This document shows, one piece after another, positions 7,264 through 16,613 of a stretch of 33,522 nucleotides of DNA (position 1 is its first letter; each line of letters opens with the position of its first letter). A model generated the notes under the pieces. That model was not told the DNA's origin. It saw nothing but the letters and a program-made list of their open reading frames with translations, and did not search any database. Made by a program: the position numbers and the translations under genes. This stretch comes from an uncultured Clostridia bacterium (GTDB taxonomy: Bacteria > Bacillota > Clostridia > TANB77 > CAG-508), in contig CATJZH010000142.1 of assembly GCA_949746285.1 (NCBI GenBank), positions 1 through 33,522 of the forward strand, written 5' to 3'.

Positions 7264-10200
7264 ATGAATTTAAATTTAGTTTATGGAAGAAGTGGAACAG
7301 GAAAAAGCGAATATATTTGTAATGATATAAAAAAACATATGGGAGAAAGAAAAATATTTCTTATAGTTCCAGAACAATGTAATCTTTCAGCAGAGAAGAA
7401 ACTTTTTGATGTATTAGAATTAAGTAGTTTAATTGATATAGAAGTATTAACTTTAAGTAGAATGGCATATCGTGTTTCAAATGAGGTAGGTGGTATAAAA
7501 GACCACCTATCAAAAGTTGGAAAAGATATGCTTATTTTCGATTTAATTTCAAGAGAAAAGTCGAATCTAAATTTTTTAGGAAAATCAGAAAAAAATATAG
7601 ATATAGTAAATAGATTATTTACAGAATTGAAAAAACATCAAATATCAGTTCAAGATTTAGAGAATGCTGAGATAGATAATCAATACATGAATTTAAAATT
7701 AAGAGATATAACAAATTTATATAAAAAATATGAAGAAAAACTAAGCAATAAATTTATAGATGAAAATGATAGTCTTACATTATTAGCAGAAAACTTAAGT
7801 AAAATTAAAATGTTTGAAGATACTTTAATTTATATAGATGAGTTTTTAGGTTTTACACCTCAGGAGTATAAAGTATTTGAAGAACTTATAAAACAAACCT
7901 ATGAAATAACAGTTTCTGTAGCTGCAGATAATTTAGAAGCAGATACTTCAAAGGAAAACGATATTTTTTATTTTAATAAAAAATATGCAAATAAAATAAT
8001 TGAAATAGGAAAAAAGAATAGGGCAGAAATAAAAAAAATATGTTTAGATGAAACGCACAGATTCAAGAATGAAGAGCTAAAATTTTTAGAAAAGAATTTT
8101 AATTCTTCAAATGATAAATATAAAGATAAAGTAAGTAATATAAAGTTATTTTTATCTAGTAATCCATATATGGAGTTAGAATATGTTGCACAGAATATCT
8201 ACAACTTGGTTAAAAATTGTGGATATCGTTATAACGAAATAGGAATAATTGCAGAAGATGTGGATAAATATTCAGAAGATGCAAAAGCAGTTTGTAGTAA
8301 ATATGATATTCCATTATTTGTAGATAATAAAAAAGAACTAAATCAAAATATTTTAATAAAATTTATTATTGCAATGTTAGATATATTTGCTCAAAACTGG
8401 TCTTTTGATTCTGTATTTAATTATCTAAAAATAGGTTTATTAGATATAGAAGATGAAGATATTTATTTATTAGAAAATTATTGTAGAAAATGGGGAATAA
8501 GATCCTCAAAATTTTATAATAGAGAATTTAATTATGAACAAATAAATGACATTCAAGAAAAATTAGAAAATATTAGAAAACAAATATGTAATCCATTATT
8601 AGATTTTAAGAAAAAAGTATCTACAAATAAAGATGCAAATCAAATAACAAAAGAAATATACAACTTTTTAGATGATAATAAAATTTTTGAAAATTTGAAT
8701 ATGAAATTAAAAGAGTATAATAATATAGAACTTTCTGATGAATACAATACAAGTTATAAATTGCTAGTAGAAATTTTAGAAGAAATTTGTTTAATTTTCG
8801 GAACAGAGAGAATGACTTTTGATAAATATATAAAATTATTAGAAGTAGGATTAACATCAAGTAAACTCGGAAAAATACCTGCTACACAAGATCAAGTGGT
8901 ATTAGGAGATACTGAAAGGACAAGAAGTAATAAACTAAAGGTGGTTTTTGTAATAGGAATAAACGATGGAACATTTCCTAAAGCAAATAGGGTAGAAGGA
9001 TACTTTAACGATGAAGATAGAAGAATGCTTAAAGAAGAAGCAGGAATTGAACTTGCAAAAGACTCGGTAGATAGTTTATATGAAGAACAATTTAATATAT
9101 ATAGAACATTAACAACACCAGAAGAAAAATTATTTTTATTTTACTGTTCTTCTGACAAAGAAGGAAAGGCTATAAGGCCGTCTATTTTAATAAAGAAATT
9201 AAAAAGAATGTTTTTACATTTAGAAGAAAAAAGCGATATTATAAATAAAGAAATTGTTAAAACTAATGAAAGAGCTACTTTTGAAGAAACTCTAAATATA
9301 TATAAAGAATATTTAGAAGGAAAAGAATTAAAAGCAGATGAAGAAGGATTGCTAAGATATTTTTTCCATAAAGATAAAGCTAGAATAAAAAGAGCAATTT
9401 CAGGAATTTATTATTCAAATAAATCTGAAGATATTTCAGACGAAAATGTTGAAAAACTATATGGAGCTTCATTAAAGACTAGCGTATCACGATTAGAAAG
9501 TTATAGGAGATGTCCATTTTCATTCCACTTAACTTATGGATTAAAATTAAAAGAAAAAGAAGAAATTAAAATTGAAGCAATATCTACAGGTTCTTTTATG
9601 CATGAAGTAATTGATGAGTTTTTTAAAAGAGTAGATGAAAATAATCTTAATATTAAAGAAATTACAGAAGAAGAAATTTTAGAAATTGTAAATAAAATAG
9701 TACAAGAATTATTGCAAATGAGTAAATACTATATTTTTACTAGTTCTGCAAAGTTTAGATTACTAACAAGAAGATTAAAAAAAGTAGTATACAAATCAAT
9801 ATGCTATATAGTTTATTCTTTAAAATATAGTGATTTTTCTATTTTAGGAAATGAAATAGAATTTAGTAATAGTAGTGAATATAAAACTATAAATTTAGAA
9901 GTAGGTAATAAAAAAGTTGAAATTACTGGAAAAATAGATAGAATAGATACTGCTAAATTAGGAGATAAGCAGTATGTAAGAATAATAGATTATAAATCTA
10001 GTACAAAAGACATAGATATGAATCAAGTTTTATCAGGACTTCAAATACAGTTAATTACATATTTAGATGCTATTTGTAATCAGACAGAATTAGAAGCTAG
10101 TGGAATCTTATATATGGGCTTAATAGATAATGTAGTAAAAAATGCTAAAAATCTAAGTAATGAAGAAATAGAGAATAAGATAAGAAATAATTTCAAAATG

Positions 10201-10545
10201 AAAGGATTAATTTTAGCAGATATTTCAATTGTAAAATTGATGGACAATAAATTGCAAACAGGTAGTTCTGATATAATTCCAGTATGTATAAAAAAAGATG
10301 GAACTATAAGTGAAAGTAAATCTAGTGTAATAAATAAAGAGAATTTTGATAAATTACAGTTAAAAGTAAAAGATATAATAAAAGAAATTTCAAAAGAGAT
10401 TTTAAGCGGTAAAATAAATATAAGACCATACAATTATAATAAAAAGACAGGTTGCGATTATTGTAAATATAAAACAATTTGTATGTTTAATACTAATATA
10501 AAAGGAAATGAATATAATTATATTACTAAAAAAGAATTAGATTAG
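7264..10545 (+). CDS. addB: ATP-dependent helicase/nuclease subunit B
   Basis: AddB pairs with AddA to process double-strand DNA ends for recombination. This 1093-residue protein starts with a Walker A motif, G8-RSGT-GKS15. The C-terminal nuclease domain shows GKIDRID (from residue 890) and DYKSS (Asp909, Lys911). Four cysteines typical of the AddB iron-sulfur cluster are present: Cys750 in RRCPFSFHL and Cys1064, Cys1067 and Cys1073 in CDYCKYKTIC. All parts expected of a working subunit are there. addA normally adjoins addB but is not next to it here; alr follows after 17 bases. Confidence 0.95.
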   Translation: MNLNLVYGRSGTGKSEYICNDIKKHMGERKIFLIVPEQCNLSAEKKLFDVLELSSLIDIEVLTLSRMAYRVSNEVGGIKDHLSKVGKDMLIFDLISREKSNLNFLGKSEKNIDIVNRLFTELKKHQISVQDLENAEIDNQYMNLKLRDITNLYKKYEEKLSNKFIDENDSLTLLAENLSKIKMFEDTLIYIDEFLGFTPQEYKVFEELIKQTYEITVSVAADNLEADTSKENDIFYFNKKYANKIIEIGKKNRAEIKKICLDETHRFKNEELKFLEKNFNSSNDKYKDKVSNIKLFLSSNPYMELEYVAQNIYNLVKNCGYRYNEIGIIAEDVDKYSEDAKAVCSKYDIPLFVDNKKELNQNILIKFIIAMLDIFAQNWSFDSVFNYLKIGLLDIEDEDIYLLENYCRKWGIRSSKFYNREFNYEQINDIQEKLENIRKQICNPLLDFKKKVSTNKDANQITKEIYNFLDDNKIFENLNMKLKEYNNIELSDEYNTSYKLLVEILEEICLIFGTERMTFDKYIKLLEVGLTSSKLGKIPATQDQVVLGDTERTRSNKLKVVFVIGINDGTFPKANRVEGYFNDEDRRMLKEEAGIELAKDSVDSLYEEQFNIYRTLTTPEEKLFLFYCSSDKEGKAIRPSILIKKLKRMFLHLEEKSDIINKEIVKTNERATFEETLNIYKEYLEGKELKADEEGLLRYFFHKDKARIKRAISGIYYSNKSEDISDENVEKLYGASLKTSVSRLESYRRCPFSFHLTYGLKLKEKEEIKIEAISTGSFMHEVIDEFFKRVDENNLNIKEITEEEILEIVNKIVQELLQMSKYYIFTSSAKFRLLTRRLKKVVYKSICYIVYSLKYSDFSILGNEIEFSNSSEYKTINLEVGNKKVEITGKIDRIDTAKLGDKQYVRIIDYKSSTKDIDMNQVLSGLQIQLITYLDAICNQTELEASGILYMGLIDNVVKNAKNLSNEEIENKIRNNFKMKGLILADISIVKLMDNKLQTGSSDIIPVCIKKDGTISESKSSVINKENFDKLQLKVKDIIKEISKEILSGKINIRPYNYNKKTGCDYCKYKTICMFNTNIKGNEYNYITKKELD

Positions 10546-10562
10546 AAAAAGTGAGGATAGAT

Positions 10563-11654
10563 ATGGAGATTAGTAGACCTACTATTATGGAAGTTGATTT
10601 GGCTGCATTGGAATTTAATATAACACAAATAAAGAACTTTGTTGGAAAAAATGTTCAAATTATGCCAGTTATTAAAGCAAATGCATATGGTACCTATATA
10701 AATAAACTTGATTATATAATAAATAAATTTGAAATTGTTGCAGTAGCACTTGTAGATGAAGCAGTAGCTCTAAGAAATATGGGATATAGTAAAGAGATAT
10801 TTGTACTAAATCAACCAGATAAACAAGAAATTGAAAAGATTATAAAATACAATATAACAGTAGGGATTACTGATATTTCTTTTGTTAGAGAATTAGGAAA
10901 CAGAACTAAAAATAGTAAAATACATATAGAAGTAGATACAGGAATGGGAAGAACAGGTGTAAATCCTAAAAATTTGATGGGCTTTATAACAGAAATTCAA
11001 AAATATACTAATATATGTATAGATGGAATATATACACATCTTTCATCAGCAGATACAGACCATGAGTATACAGAAAACCAATTACAAATTTTTAATGAAT
11101 GTGTATGTGAAGCTAAAGGAAGATTAAAATTAAAATATATACATTGTTTAGCTTCAAATGGTATTCTAAATTTTTGTAAAAATTCTTATAATATTGTAAG
11201 ACCAGGAATTATTTTATATGGATATGAGGCTGGAGAAAATACTTTTGAAAAAATTAATCTAAAACCAGTTTGTAAATTAAAGTCTAAAATAACTTTTTTA
11301 AAAGAAGTAGCTGCAAATATTTCTATAAGTTATTCAAGAAAGTTTATAACTACAAGAAAAAGTAAAATTGCAACTATTCCGATAGGATATGCAGATGGTT
11401 TAAGAAGAGAACTTTCTGGTAAGGGATATGTTGTTATAAATAATGAAAAAGCACCAATTGTTGGAACGATTTGTATGGATAGTATTATGGTAGATGTAAC
11501 AGATTTAAAAAATGTTTCAGTTGCAACAGATGTATATATTTGGGATAATAAAATAATAACATTAGAAGATATTGCAAATTTGACAGGAACAATAAATTAT
11601 GAGATATTAAGTACAATATCAGATAGAGTTCCAAGAAAATTTATTGAAAGGTAG
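10563..11654 (+). CDS. alr: Alanine racemase
   Basis: This PLP enzyme interconverts L- and D-alanine for peptidoglycan. Lys38 in MPVIKANAYG binds PLP, and Tyr257 in ISYSRKF is the second catalytic base. Other blocks are HIEVDTGMGRTG, IYTHLSSAD, RPGIILYG, IPIGYADGL and VGTICMDSIMVDVT. The frame opens with a GTG at 10551, but GAGGA at 10553-10557 points to the ATG at 10563, giving 363 residues. It sits between addB and the laccase-domain gene in the same close-packed run. In spore-formers alanine racemases can also affect germination by consuming L-alanine, but nothing here assigns that role. Confidence 0.95.
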   Translation: MEISRPTIMEVDLAALEFNITQIKNFVGKNVQIMPVIKANAYGTYINKLDYIINKFEIVAVALVDEAVALRNMGYSKEIFVLNQPDKQEIEKIIKYNITVGITDISFVRELGNRTKNSKIHIEVDTGMGRTGVNPKNLMGFITEIQKYTNICIDGIYTHLSSADTDHEYTENQLQIFNECVCEAKGRLKLKYIHCLASNGILNFCKNSYNIVRPGIILYGYEAGENTFEKINLKPVCKLKSKITFLKEVAANISISYSRKFITTRKSKIATIPIGYADGLRRELSGKGYVVINNEKAPIVGTICMDSIMVDVTDLKNVSVATDVYIWDNKIITLEDIANLTGTINYEILSTISDRVPRKFIER

Positions 11655-11659
11655 TTAAT

Positions 11660-12451
11660 ATGTTTAATGTTAAAAGTGATGAAATAGTATATAAAAATAA
11701 AAATGGAATTGAATATATACAATTTAAAAAATTATTAGACTTAAATATAAAACATGCATATACTTTAAAAGGTGAAGGAATAGATTTTAATGTAAAAGGA
11801 GAAAAAGAGCTAGAATGTAATAAAAAACTTTTTGATGCATTAGAAATAGATATTGAAACTTGTACAAAACCTATTCAAACACATACTAGTAAAGTTAGAT
11901 GTGTAAATAGAGTAATGAGCAAATTGGAACTCGAAAATGTAGATGGTTTAATTACAAATCAAAAAGGAATTACTTTAGCAACTACAAATGCAGATTGTAT
12001 TTTATTTTTATTTTATGATCCAATTGAAAAAGTTATAGCAAATGTTCATTCTGGTTGGAAGGGTACTTTTCAAAAGATTTCTGAGAAAACTGTTACAAAA
12101 ATGATAAATTATTACAAATGCAAGCCAGAAAATATATTGTGTTTTATATGTCCAAGCATACGCAAATGCCATTTTGAAGTAGATGAGGATGTAAAATTGT
12201 TATGTGAAAGTATTTTTAATTTTACAAATCAGGTAGAAAAATTTATTGAAAAAGGAAAAGTAATAGATGGAAAACAAAAATACTTTATAGATACAGTTTT
12301 AATAAATAGAATTATTTTAGAGGAATTAGGGATAAAAAAGGAAAATATTATAGATAGTAATTTATGTAGTGTTTGTAACAGTGATAAAATAGCTTCTTAC
12401 AGAGTGGAAGGAGCCAATTTTAAAAGAGCAACAGCAGTAATTACTTTATAA
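11660..12451 (+). CDS. pgeF: Laccase-domain purine nucleoside phosphorylase family protein
   Basis: A 263-residue member of the YfiH/YlmD/PgeF family. Known members include a peptidoglycan editing factor that removes misincorporated L-Ser muropeptides, and enzymes with adenosine phosphorylase/deaminase activity. The metal ligands are visible as His75 (PIQTHTSKV), Cys113 (TTNADCILF) and His130 (VHSGWKGTF), with spacing close to that of YfiH. A CPSIRKCHFEVDEDV block matches the family's C-terminal signature. It starts 5 bases after alr, so translation may be coupled, which fits a cell-wall role. The symbol is by family; the exact activity is not determinable here. Confidence 0.85.
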   Translation: MFNVKSDEIVYKNKNGIEYIQFKKLLDLNIKHAYTLKGEGIDFNVKGEKELECNKKLFDALEIDIETCTKPIQTHTSKVRCVNRVMSKLELENVDGLITNQKGITLATTNADCILFLFYDPIEKVIANVHSGWKGTFQKISEKTVTKMINYYKCKPENILCFICPSIRKCHFEVDEDVKLLCESIFNFTNQVEKFIEKGKVIDGKQKYFIDTVLINRIILEELGIKKENIIDSNLCSVCNSDKIASYRVEGANFKRATAVITL

Positions 12452-12468
12452 ATGAAAGTAGGATAGTT

Positions 12469-13023
12469 ATGTTTGAAAAGTTGGAAGAAATAGAAGAGGT
12501 AGTAAAAAGATGTAGTAAATGCAATTTATGTAAAAATAGAACTAATATTGTTTTTGGAACTGGTAATGAAAATGCAGATGTAATGTTTATAGGCGAAGGA
12601 CCTGGGGCAGACGAAGATAGAGAAGGAATACCTTTCGTTGGAAAAGCTGGTAAGTTAATGAATCAAGCATTTTTAGGAATTGGAATTTCTAGGGAAGATG
12701 TATATATTGGAAACATTGTAAAGTGTAGACCTCCAAATAATAGAACACCACTTAAAGAAGAAGCTGATGCATGTTTAGATTATTTAAGAAATCAGGTTTT
12801 AATAATAAAACCTAAAATAGTAGTATTGCTTGGGAATACAGCACTAAAAAATATTTTGGGAGAACAATATGGAATCACAGCTTCAAGAGGAAAGTGGATA
12901 GAAAAGAAGGGAATTAAGTATTTACCAACATTTCATCCAGCAGCTTTGCTTAGAGATGAAAGTAAAAAAATAGATTTTTGGAATGACTTAAAATTAGTTA
13001 AACAAGAGATGTCAAATTTGTAA
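12469..13023 (+). CDS. Type-4 uracil-DNA glycosylase
   Basis: A 184-residue family 4 UDG with an iron-sulfur cluster that removes uracil from deaminated DNA. The catalytic block is GEGPGADEDREGIPFVGKAG and the C-terminal motif is TFHPAALLRD (His156). Cluster cysteines are Cys15, Cys18, Cys86 and Cys102, matching the spacing known for the Thermus enzyme; Cys21 is additional. It is the last gene of the ogg-to-udg run and is followed at once by a terminator. With ogg and addB it makes three DNA-repair genes in one probable transcript. Confidence 0.93.
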   Translation: MFEKLEEIEEVVKRCSKCNLCKNRTNIVFGTGNENADVMFIGEGPGADEDREGIPFVGKAGKLMNQAFLGIGISREDVYIGNIVKCRPPNNRTPLKEEADACLDYLRNQVLIIKPKIVVLLGNTALKNILGEQYGITASRGKWIEKKGIKYLPTFHPAALLRDESKKIDFWNDLKLVKQEMSNL

Positions 13024-13028
13024 GTAAA

Positions 13029-13053
13029 AAAGATGGATTTTTATCCATCTTTT
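13029..13053. terminator. Bidirectional terminator between convergent genes
   Basis: AAAGATGGAT, a TTTT loop and ATCCATCTTT form a 10-bp hairpin with A-runs and T-runs on both sides. It lies between the UDG gene and the minus-strand HExxH gene, whose stop codon overlaps the T-run. Confidence 0.85.
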
Positions 13054-14185
13054 AATATTCTTTTTGTCTAAATGTTTCTTCAACTAATAATTTTAATTTA
13101 TCAAATAGCTTTTGAAAGAACTGGAAACCATATGTGTGTTGCTGAGTACTTGATAGTTCTTTAGAAATTGAGTCTAATGTTAATATGTTTCCATACTTTA
13201 ATATAAATTCTTTCTTTTCTTGAACTTGTCTTATTATATCTGCAGAAAAGTCATTATAAAAGTTATAATTTTCTGTATTTATAAGTAAAGATTTAAAATC
13301 GTCTAATTTATATTCAAATTCTTCTACATCTTCTAATGTTCTTACAGAATTTAATTCGCTATTAAAACAATTTAATATAATAGCATTTTGAGTTTCAAGT
13401 GTTTTTTCAAATATAATTTGTTTTAGATTTTCAATTTTTGAATTTATATTTCTAACTTTATTAATACTAGAATTATCTTCTGAACAAATAGATAAATTAT
13501 ATATTTCATTTGAAAGCCTTGATTCATATTCACAAATTAAATCGAAATTCTTTTCTATTTCAGAATAAGCTTTACTACTAGATTTAGCTATAAATGTATT
13601 TTTAAAAATATCATCACTATATAAGGTACTATGATATAGCGGATAAGAACCTGTAAAATAAATCATTTCATTAAGTAAAGCTGTTTGCAATGGATAAAAG
13701 TCGGGACTTTCTGTAGAAAGCTCCATATTATAATATTTTACAGTATCTAGTGGAGAATTTGTTGCAACAGCTGCCATATGTTGAACAGCAGCTTCATTAA
13801 GTGCCATACCATCATCTGCAGTACCTTTCATGTTATAAAGTCCAAGTCTTAATAATTTTCCTCTTTTGTTTTTTACTTCTTGAATAAAATGCAATGATTC
13901 ATGTATAGCTAATGTATTTAAATCTTCTAAATCCATATTTTTACTAAAGTATATAGAATTATTTTTATAGAAATATTTTGCCATAGCCATGTCATTAGGC
14001 ATTTCTGCAATATACATATCTAGCTTTGTAATAGAATCAAATAAATCTTGTTTATCAATATTATGTTCTGGAAAAGCACTAGTTATTTTTTCAGATATAT
14101 TAGAAGCAATTTTATTTATTTCTAATGTATTTAATTTACCAACTATATTTATTCCTTCATTTTTTAATGTAGAACTTATACTCAT
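13052..14185 (-). CDS. Uncharacterised protein with an HExxH metallopeptidase motif
   Basis: A 377-residue protein without signal peptide or membrane segment, family not recognised. Residues 93-103 read LAIHESLHFIQ, so His95-Glu96 and His99 form an HExxH zinc motif; ALNEAAVQHMAA at about 128-139 offers Asn130-Glu131 as a gluzincin-like third ligand. The C-terminal half (about 210-370) is Lys/Glu/Asn-rich and probably helical, possibly coiled. A GAGGAG site precedes the ATG. Peptidase activity is inference from the motif. The gene diverges from the dockerin-protease gene, and a WalR-like site lies about 80 bp upstream in the correct place for its promoter. Confidence 0.65.
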   Translation of the reverse strand: MSISSTLKNEGINIVGKLNTLEINKIASNISEKITSAFPEHNIDKQDLFDSITKLDMYIAEMPNDMAMAKYFYKNNSIYFSKNMDLEDLNTLAIHESLHFIQEVKNKRGKLLRLGLYNMKGTADDGMALNEAAVQHMAAVATNSPLDTVKYYNMELSTESPDFYPLQTALLNEMIYFTGSYPLYHSTLYSDDIFKNTFIAKSSSKAYSEIEKNFDLICEYESRLSNEIYNLSICSEDNSSINKVRNINSKIENLKQIIFEKTLETQNAIILNCFNSELNSVRTLEDVEEFEYKLDDFKSLLINTENYNFYNDFSADIIRQVQEKKEFILKYGNILTLDSISKELSSTQQHTYGFQFFQKLFDKLKLLVEETFRQKEY

Positions 14186-14216
14186 AATAACTCCTCAAAT
14201 CTTTAGTATATATAAT

Positions 14217-14245
14217 ATTATACAACAAAAAAGCTAAATATAAAT
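14217..14245 (-). promoter_or_regulatory. Possible promoter of the HExxH gene
   Basis: On the minus strand TATAAT (14222-14217) lies about 30 bp before the start codon. The hexamer 17 bp upstream (14245-14240) is a poor -35, as expected for an activator-dependent promoter; the WalR-like site lies 20 bp further upstream. Confidence 0.4.
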
Positions 14246-14265
14246 ATCAACTTTATTAAGAAAGT

Positions 14266-14282
14266 ATTACATTTTAGTTACA
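14266..14282 (-). promoter_or_regulatory. WalR-like box 1
   Basis: The minus strand reads TGTAACTAAAATGTAAT, matching TGTWAH-N5-TGTWAH, the consensus of the essential cell-wall regulator WalR (YycF). It lies between the divergent HExxH and dockerin-protease genes; its distance and direction fit the HExxH gene better. Confidence 0.5.
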
Positions 14283-14406
14283 AAGCCAATATTTTCAAGT
14301 GTTACTAAAATTTAATATGTAGAAAATAGGTTTATGAAAGTATTATTTTCCGTAGACATATATATATTGAAAAAAAGCTTAAACTCGTGATACTAAAGAA
14401 ATAGAC

Positions 14407-14434
14407 TTGTTTTCGCTTTTTAAAAGAGTATAAT
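14407..14434 (+). promoter_or_regulatory. Promoter of the dockerin-protease gene
   Basis: TTGTTT (14407-14412), a 16-bp spacer and a perfect TATAAT (14429-14434) lie 33 bp before the start codon. Confidence 0.5.
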
Positions 14435-14467
14435 AGAATTAATTTATATTTGAAAGAGAGTAAAGTG

Positions 14468-16525
14468 ATGAAAAATTTGTTGAAAGTAAGTAAAGAAAAG
14501 TTAACAATTGCAATGTCTACTTTTCTTGCAGGAATAGTTTTGACAGGATCAGTTTTTGCAGCTGATTTTGAATTAGAACTTACAAATGAATTTAAAGAAT
14601 GGAATAAATTATCACCAGAAGAAAAAGAAGTTATAGATATGCCTCAATCTTTTTCGTTTGAGATTCCTAATAGTATATTAAAAAAATATAAAACTCCAAC
14701 TTTAGTAGGAGCGTTAAAAAGAAATGGAAGAGTAAATCTAAAAAATGTTTCTGCAACTACCTCAGATTCAAGATTTAGTTTAGCAGATGATTTAAATATG
14801 AGAGTAGAAAATCAAGAATCAACAAATGAATGTTGGGCTTTTTCTGTAATTAAATCTATGGAAACAAATATAGCTTTAAAAAATGGAGATACTAATTTAA
14901 GAGATTTTTCAGAAAGACATATGGATTATTCATTAATAAAAACTTTTACAGATGGAGAAAATGAAAATTCTTTAAATAGAGAAGCAGGAGATGGTGGATT
15001 ACCTATAATGGGACTTGCATATTTAACAAATGGGCAAGGAGCAATATTGGAAGAATCAATGCCATTTGAAAATAATGCAGATAAGATTTCTTTGGAAAGT
15101 ATAGATAATAAAGAAATTGACACAATTGCAACAGGTTATTCAGTTTTACCAACTATAAGCAAAAGTTATGAAAAAGATAGTAGTGGAAATACAGTATCAG
15201 TTACATACAAAGATGCAAATGGAAAAGTTTTATCAGATGAAGAAGTAGCAGGAATTAGAAATATAATAAAAGAACATCTAATAAACAATGGAGCAATAGC
15301 TGGATTTACAGCAGGGTCAAAAAGTGAATTTTACAATGGTTCTACAATTTTTGCTTCGTCAGCGTATAATTGTAATAATTCATCTACAGTAAGAGACCAT
15401 GCAATAACAATAGTTGGATGGGATGATAATTATTCAAAAGATAATTTTAAAGAAGGTAGAAAACCTTCTAGAGATGGTGCATATATTGTACTAAACTCAT
15501 ATGGAGAAGAAGTATTTGATTTTGGATATGTTTACATATCATATGAAGACTTTTTTATAGAAAGTGAAATATATGGTATAACATCAACATCAAATAAAGA
15601 TTATGATAATTTATATCAACATGACTTCTTCGGAGGAATTTTAAAATTAGGTTCTGCAGGTTCAAATACAGGTTATTATGCTAGTGTTTATGACAGAGAT
15701 CCTTCAAAAACTGAAGTGCTAAATAGTGTAGGAGTTACTGTTTCAGACTATGTAAATTTAGAAATATATGTTAACCCTAAAGGAAATACTTTAAAAGATA
15801 CTGATTTAATTAAAGTTGGAAATACTACATCTGTTTTAGAACCAGGATATCATAGAATAAATATAAATCCTATATATTTAAAAGGAGATACATTTGCAAT
15901 AGTTATAAAACAAACAGCAATACAAGGAGAAAAATTTAATTTTGAAATAGAAGCTAATGTTGCAAATACAGCATATAGCGAAGTAGATTCTGAAAATAAA
16001 AGTTATATTTCATTAGATGGAGAAACTTGGACAAACCTTTCAGCACTGAATGTAGAAGGTGTAGATATGAGTAAGTCAGATGTTTGTATAAAAGGTTTTA
16101 CAACTGAAACAGCAATACCAGAAGCACCATCATCAAATGTATATAAAATTGAAAATGAATATATATTAAATATTAAATATAATAGTTCAAAAGGAGAAGT
16201 ATTAGGAAACATAAAAACAGCCTCAGATGTAACAATATGTGATGATGAAGGAAATGAAATTTTAGACAATAATGAAATTATAAAAACTGGAATGAAATTA
16301 AAATTATCTGATAATTCTGAATATATTTTAATTGTAAGAGGGGATACTAATTGTGATGGAAATTTAACATTGACAGATTTATCTAAATTATTGCTTCATT
16401 ACAATGAAACTAAAGGATTTGAATTAGAAGGAAATGCAGTTAAAGCAGCAGATCTGAATTTTGATGGAAAAATAACACTTACAGATTTATCTCAACTTTT
16501 AGTTTTATATAATTCAATAGATTAA
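14468..16525 (+). CDS. Secreted papain-like (C1A) protease with C-terminal dockerin
   Basis: A 685-residue exported protein. The signal peptide (about 1-31) ends GSVFA-AD. The C1A domain spans about 105-360 with Gln116, Cys122 (NECWAFS), His311 (RDHAITIVGW) and Asn343 (LNSYG, with Tyr for the usual Trp). A lectin-like beta domain typical of this subgroup follows (about 365-560). The end is a type I dockerin: two calcium loops, D626-T-N-C-D-G to D637 and D662-L-N-F-D-G to D673, each followed by LSxLL. The frame opens with a TTG at 14450; the ATG at 14468 gives a normal signal peptide. The next gene encodes a cohesin-like surface protein, the natural docking partner. Confidence 0.9.
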   Translation: MKNLLKVSKEKLTIAMSTFLAGIVLTGSVFAADFELELTNEFKEWNKLSPEEKEVIDMPQSFSFEIPNSILKKYKTPTLVGALKRNGRVNLKNVSATTSDSRFSLADDLNMRVENQESTNECWAFSVIKSMETNIALKNGDTNLRDFSERHMDYSLIKTFTDGENENSLNREAGDGGLPIMGLAYLTNGQGAILEESMPFENNADKISLESIDNKEIDTIATGYSVLPTISKSYEKDSSGNTVSVTYKDANGKVLSDEEVAGIRNIIKEHLINNGAIAGFTAGSKSEFYNGSTIFASSAYNCNNSSTVRDHAITIVGWDDNYSKDNFKEGRKPSRDGAYIVLNSYGEEVFDFGYVYISYEDFFIESEIYGITSTSNKDYDNLYQHDFFGGILKLGSAGSNTGYYASVYDRDPSKTEVLNSVGVTVSDYVNLEIYVNPKGNTLKDTDLIKVGNTTSVLEPGYHRININPIYLKGDTFAIVIKQTAIQGEKFNFEIEANVANTAYSEVDSENKSYISLDGETWTNLSALNVEGVDMSKSDVCIKGFTTETAIPEAPSSNVYKIENEYILNIKYNSSKGEVLGNIKTASDVTICDDEGNEILDNNEIIKTGMKLKLSDNSEYILIVRGDTNCDGNLTLTDLSKLLLHYNETKGFELEGNAVKAADLNFDGKITLTDLSQLLVLYNSID

Positions 16526-16528
16526 TTA

Positions 16529-16545
16529 TGTTATTAAAATGTAAT
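16529..16545 (+). promoter_or_regulatory. WalR-like box 2
   Basis: TGTTATTAAAATGTAAT matches TGTWAH-N5-TGTWAH and shares its last 11 bases (TAAAATGTAAT) with boxes 1 and 3. It ends 20 bp upstream of the cohesin-gene -35. Confidence 0.5.
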
Positions 16546-16550
16546 AAAAA

Positions 16551-16575
16551 AAACAAGAAAATTACTTGATTTTTC
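16551..16575 (+). terminator. Weak terminator-like stem after the dockerin protease
   Basis: AAACAAG and CTTGATT with flanking A- and T-runs form a short imperfect stem followed by T's. It overlaps the -35 of the next gene, so read-through and separate initiation are both possible. Confidence 0.3.
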
Positions 16576-16594
16576 TAACATAAAAAGTTATACT
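16566..16594 (+). promoter_or_regulatory. Promoter of the cohesin-like gene
   Basis: TTGATT (16566-16571), a 17-bp spacer and TATACT (16589-16594) lie 20 bp before the ATG, with the WalR-like box immediately upstream. Confidence 0.5.
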
Positions 16595-16613
16595 TAAGGA
16601 AAGGAGTGTTCAT

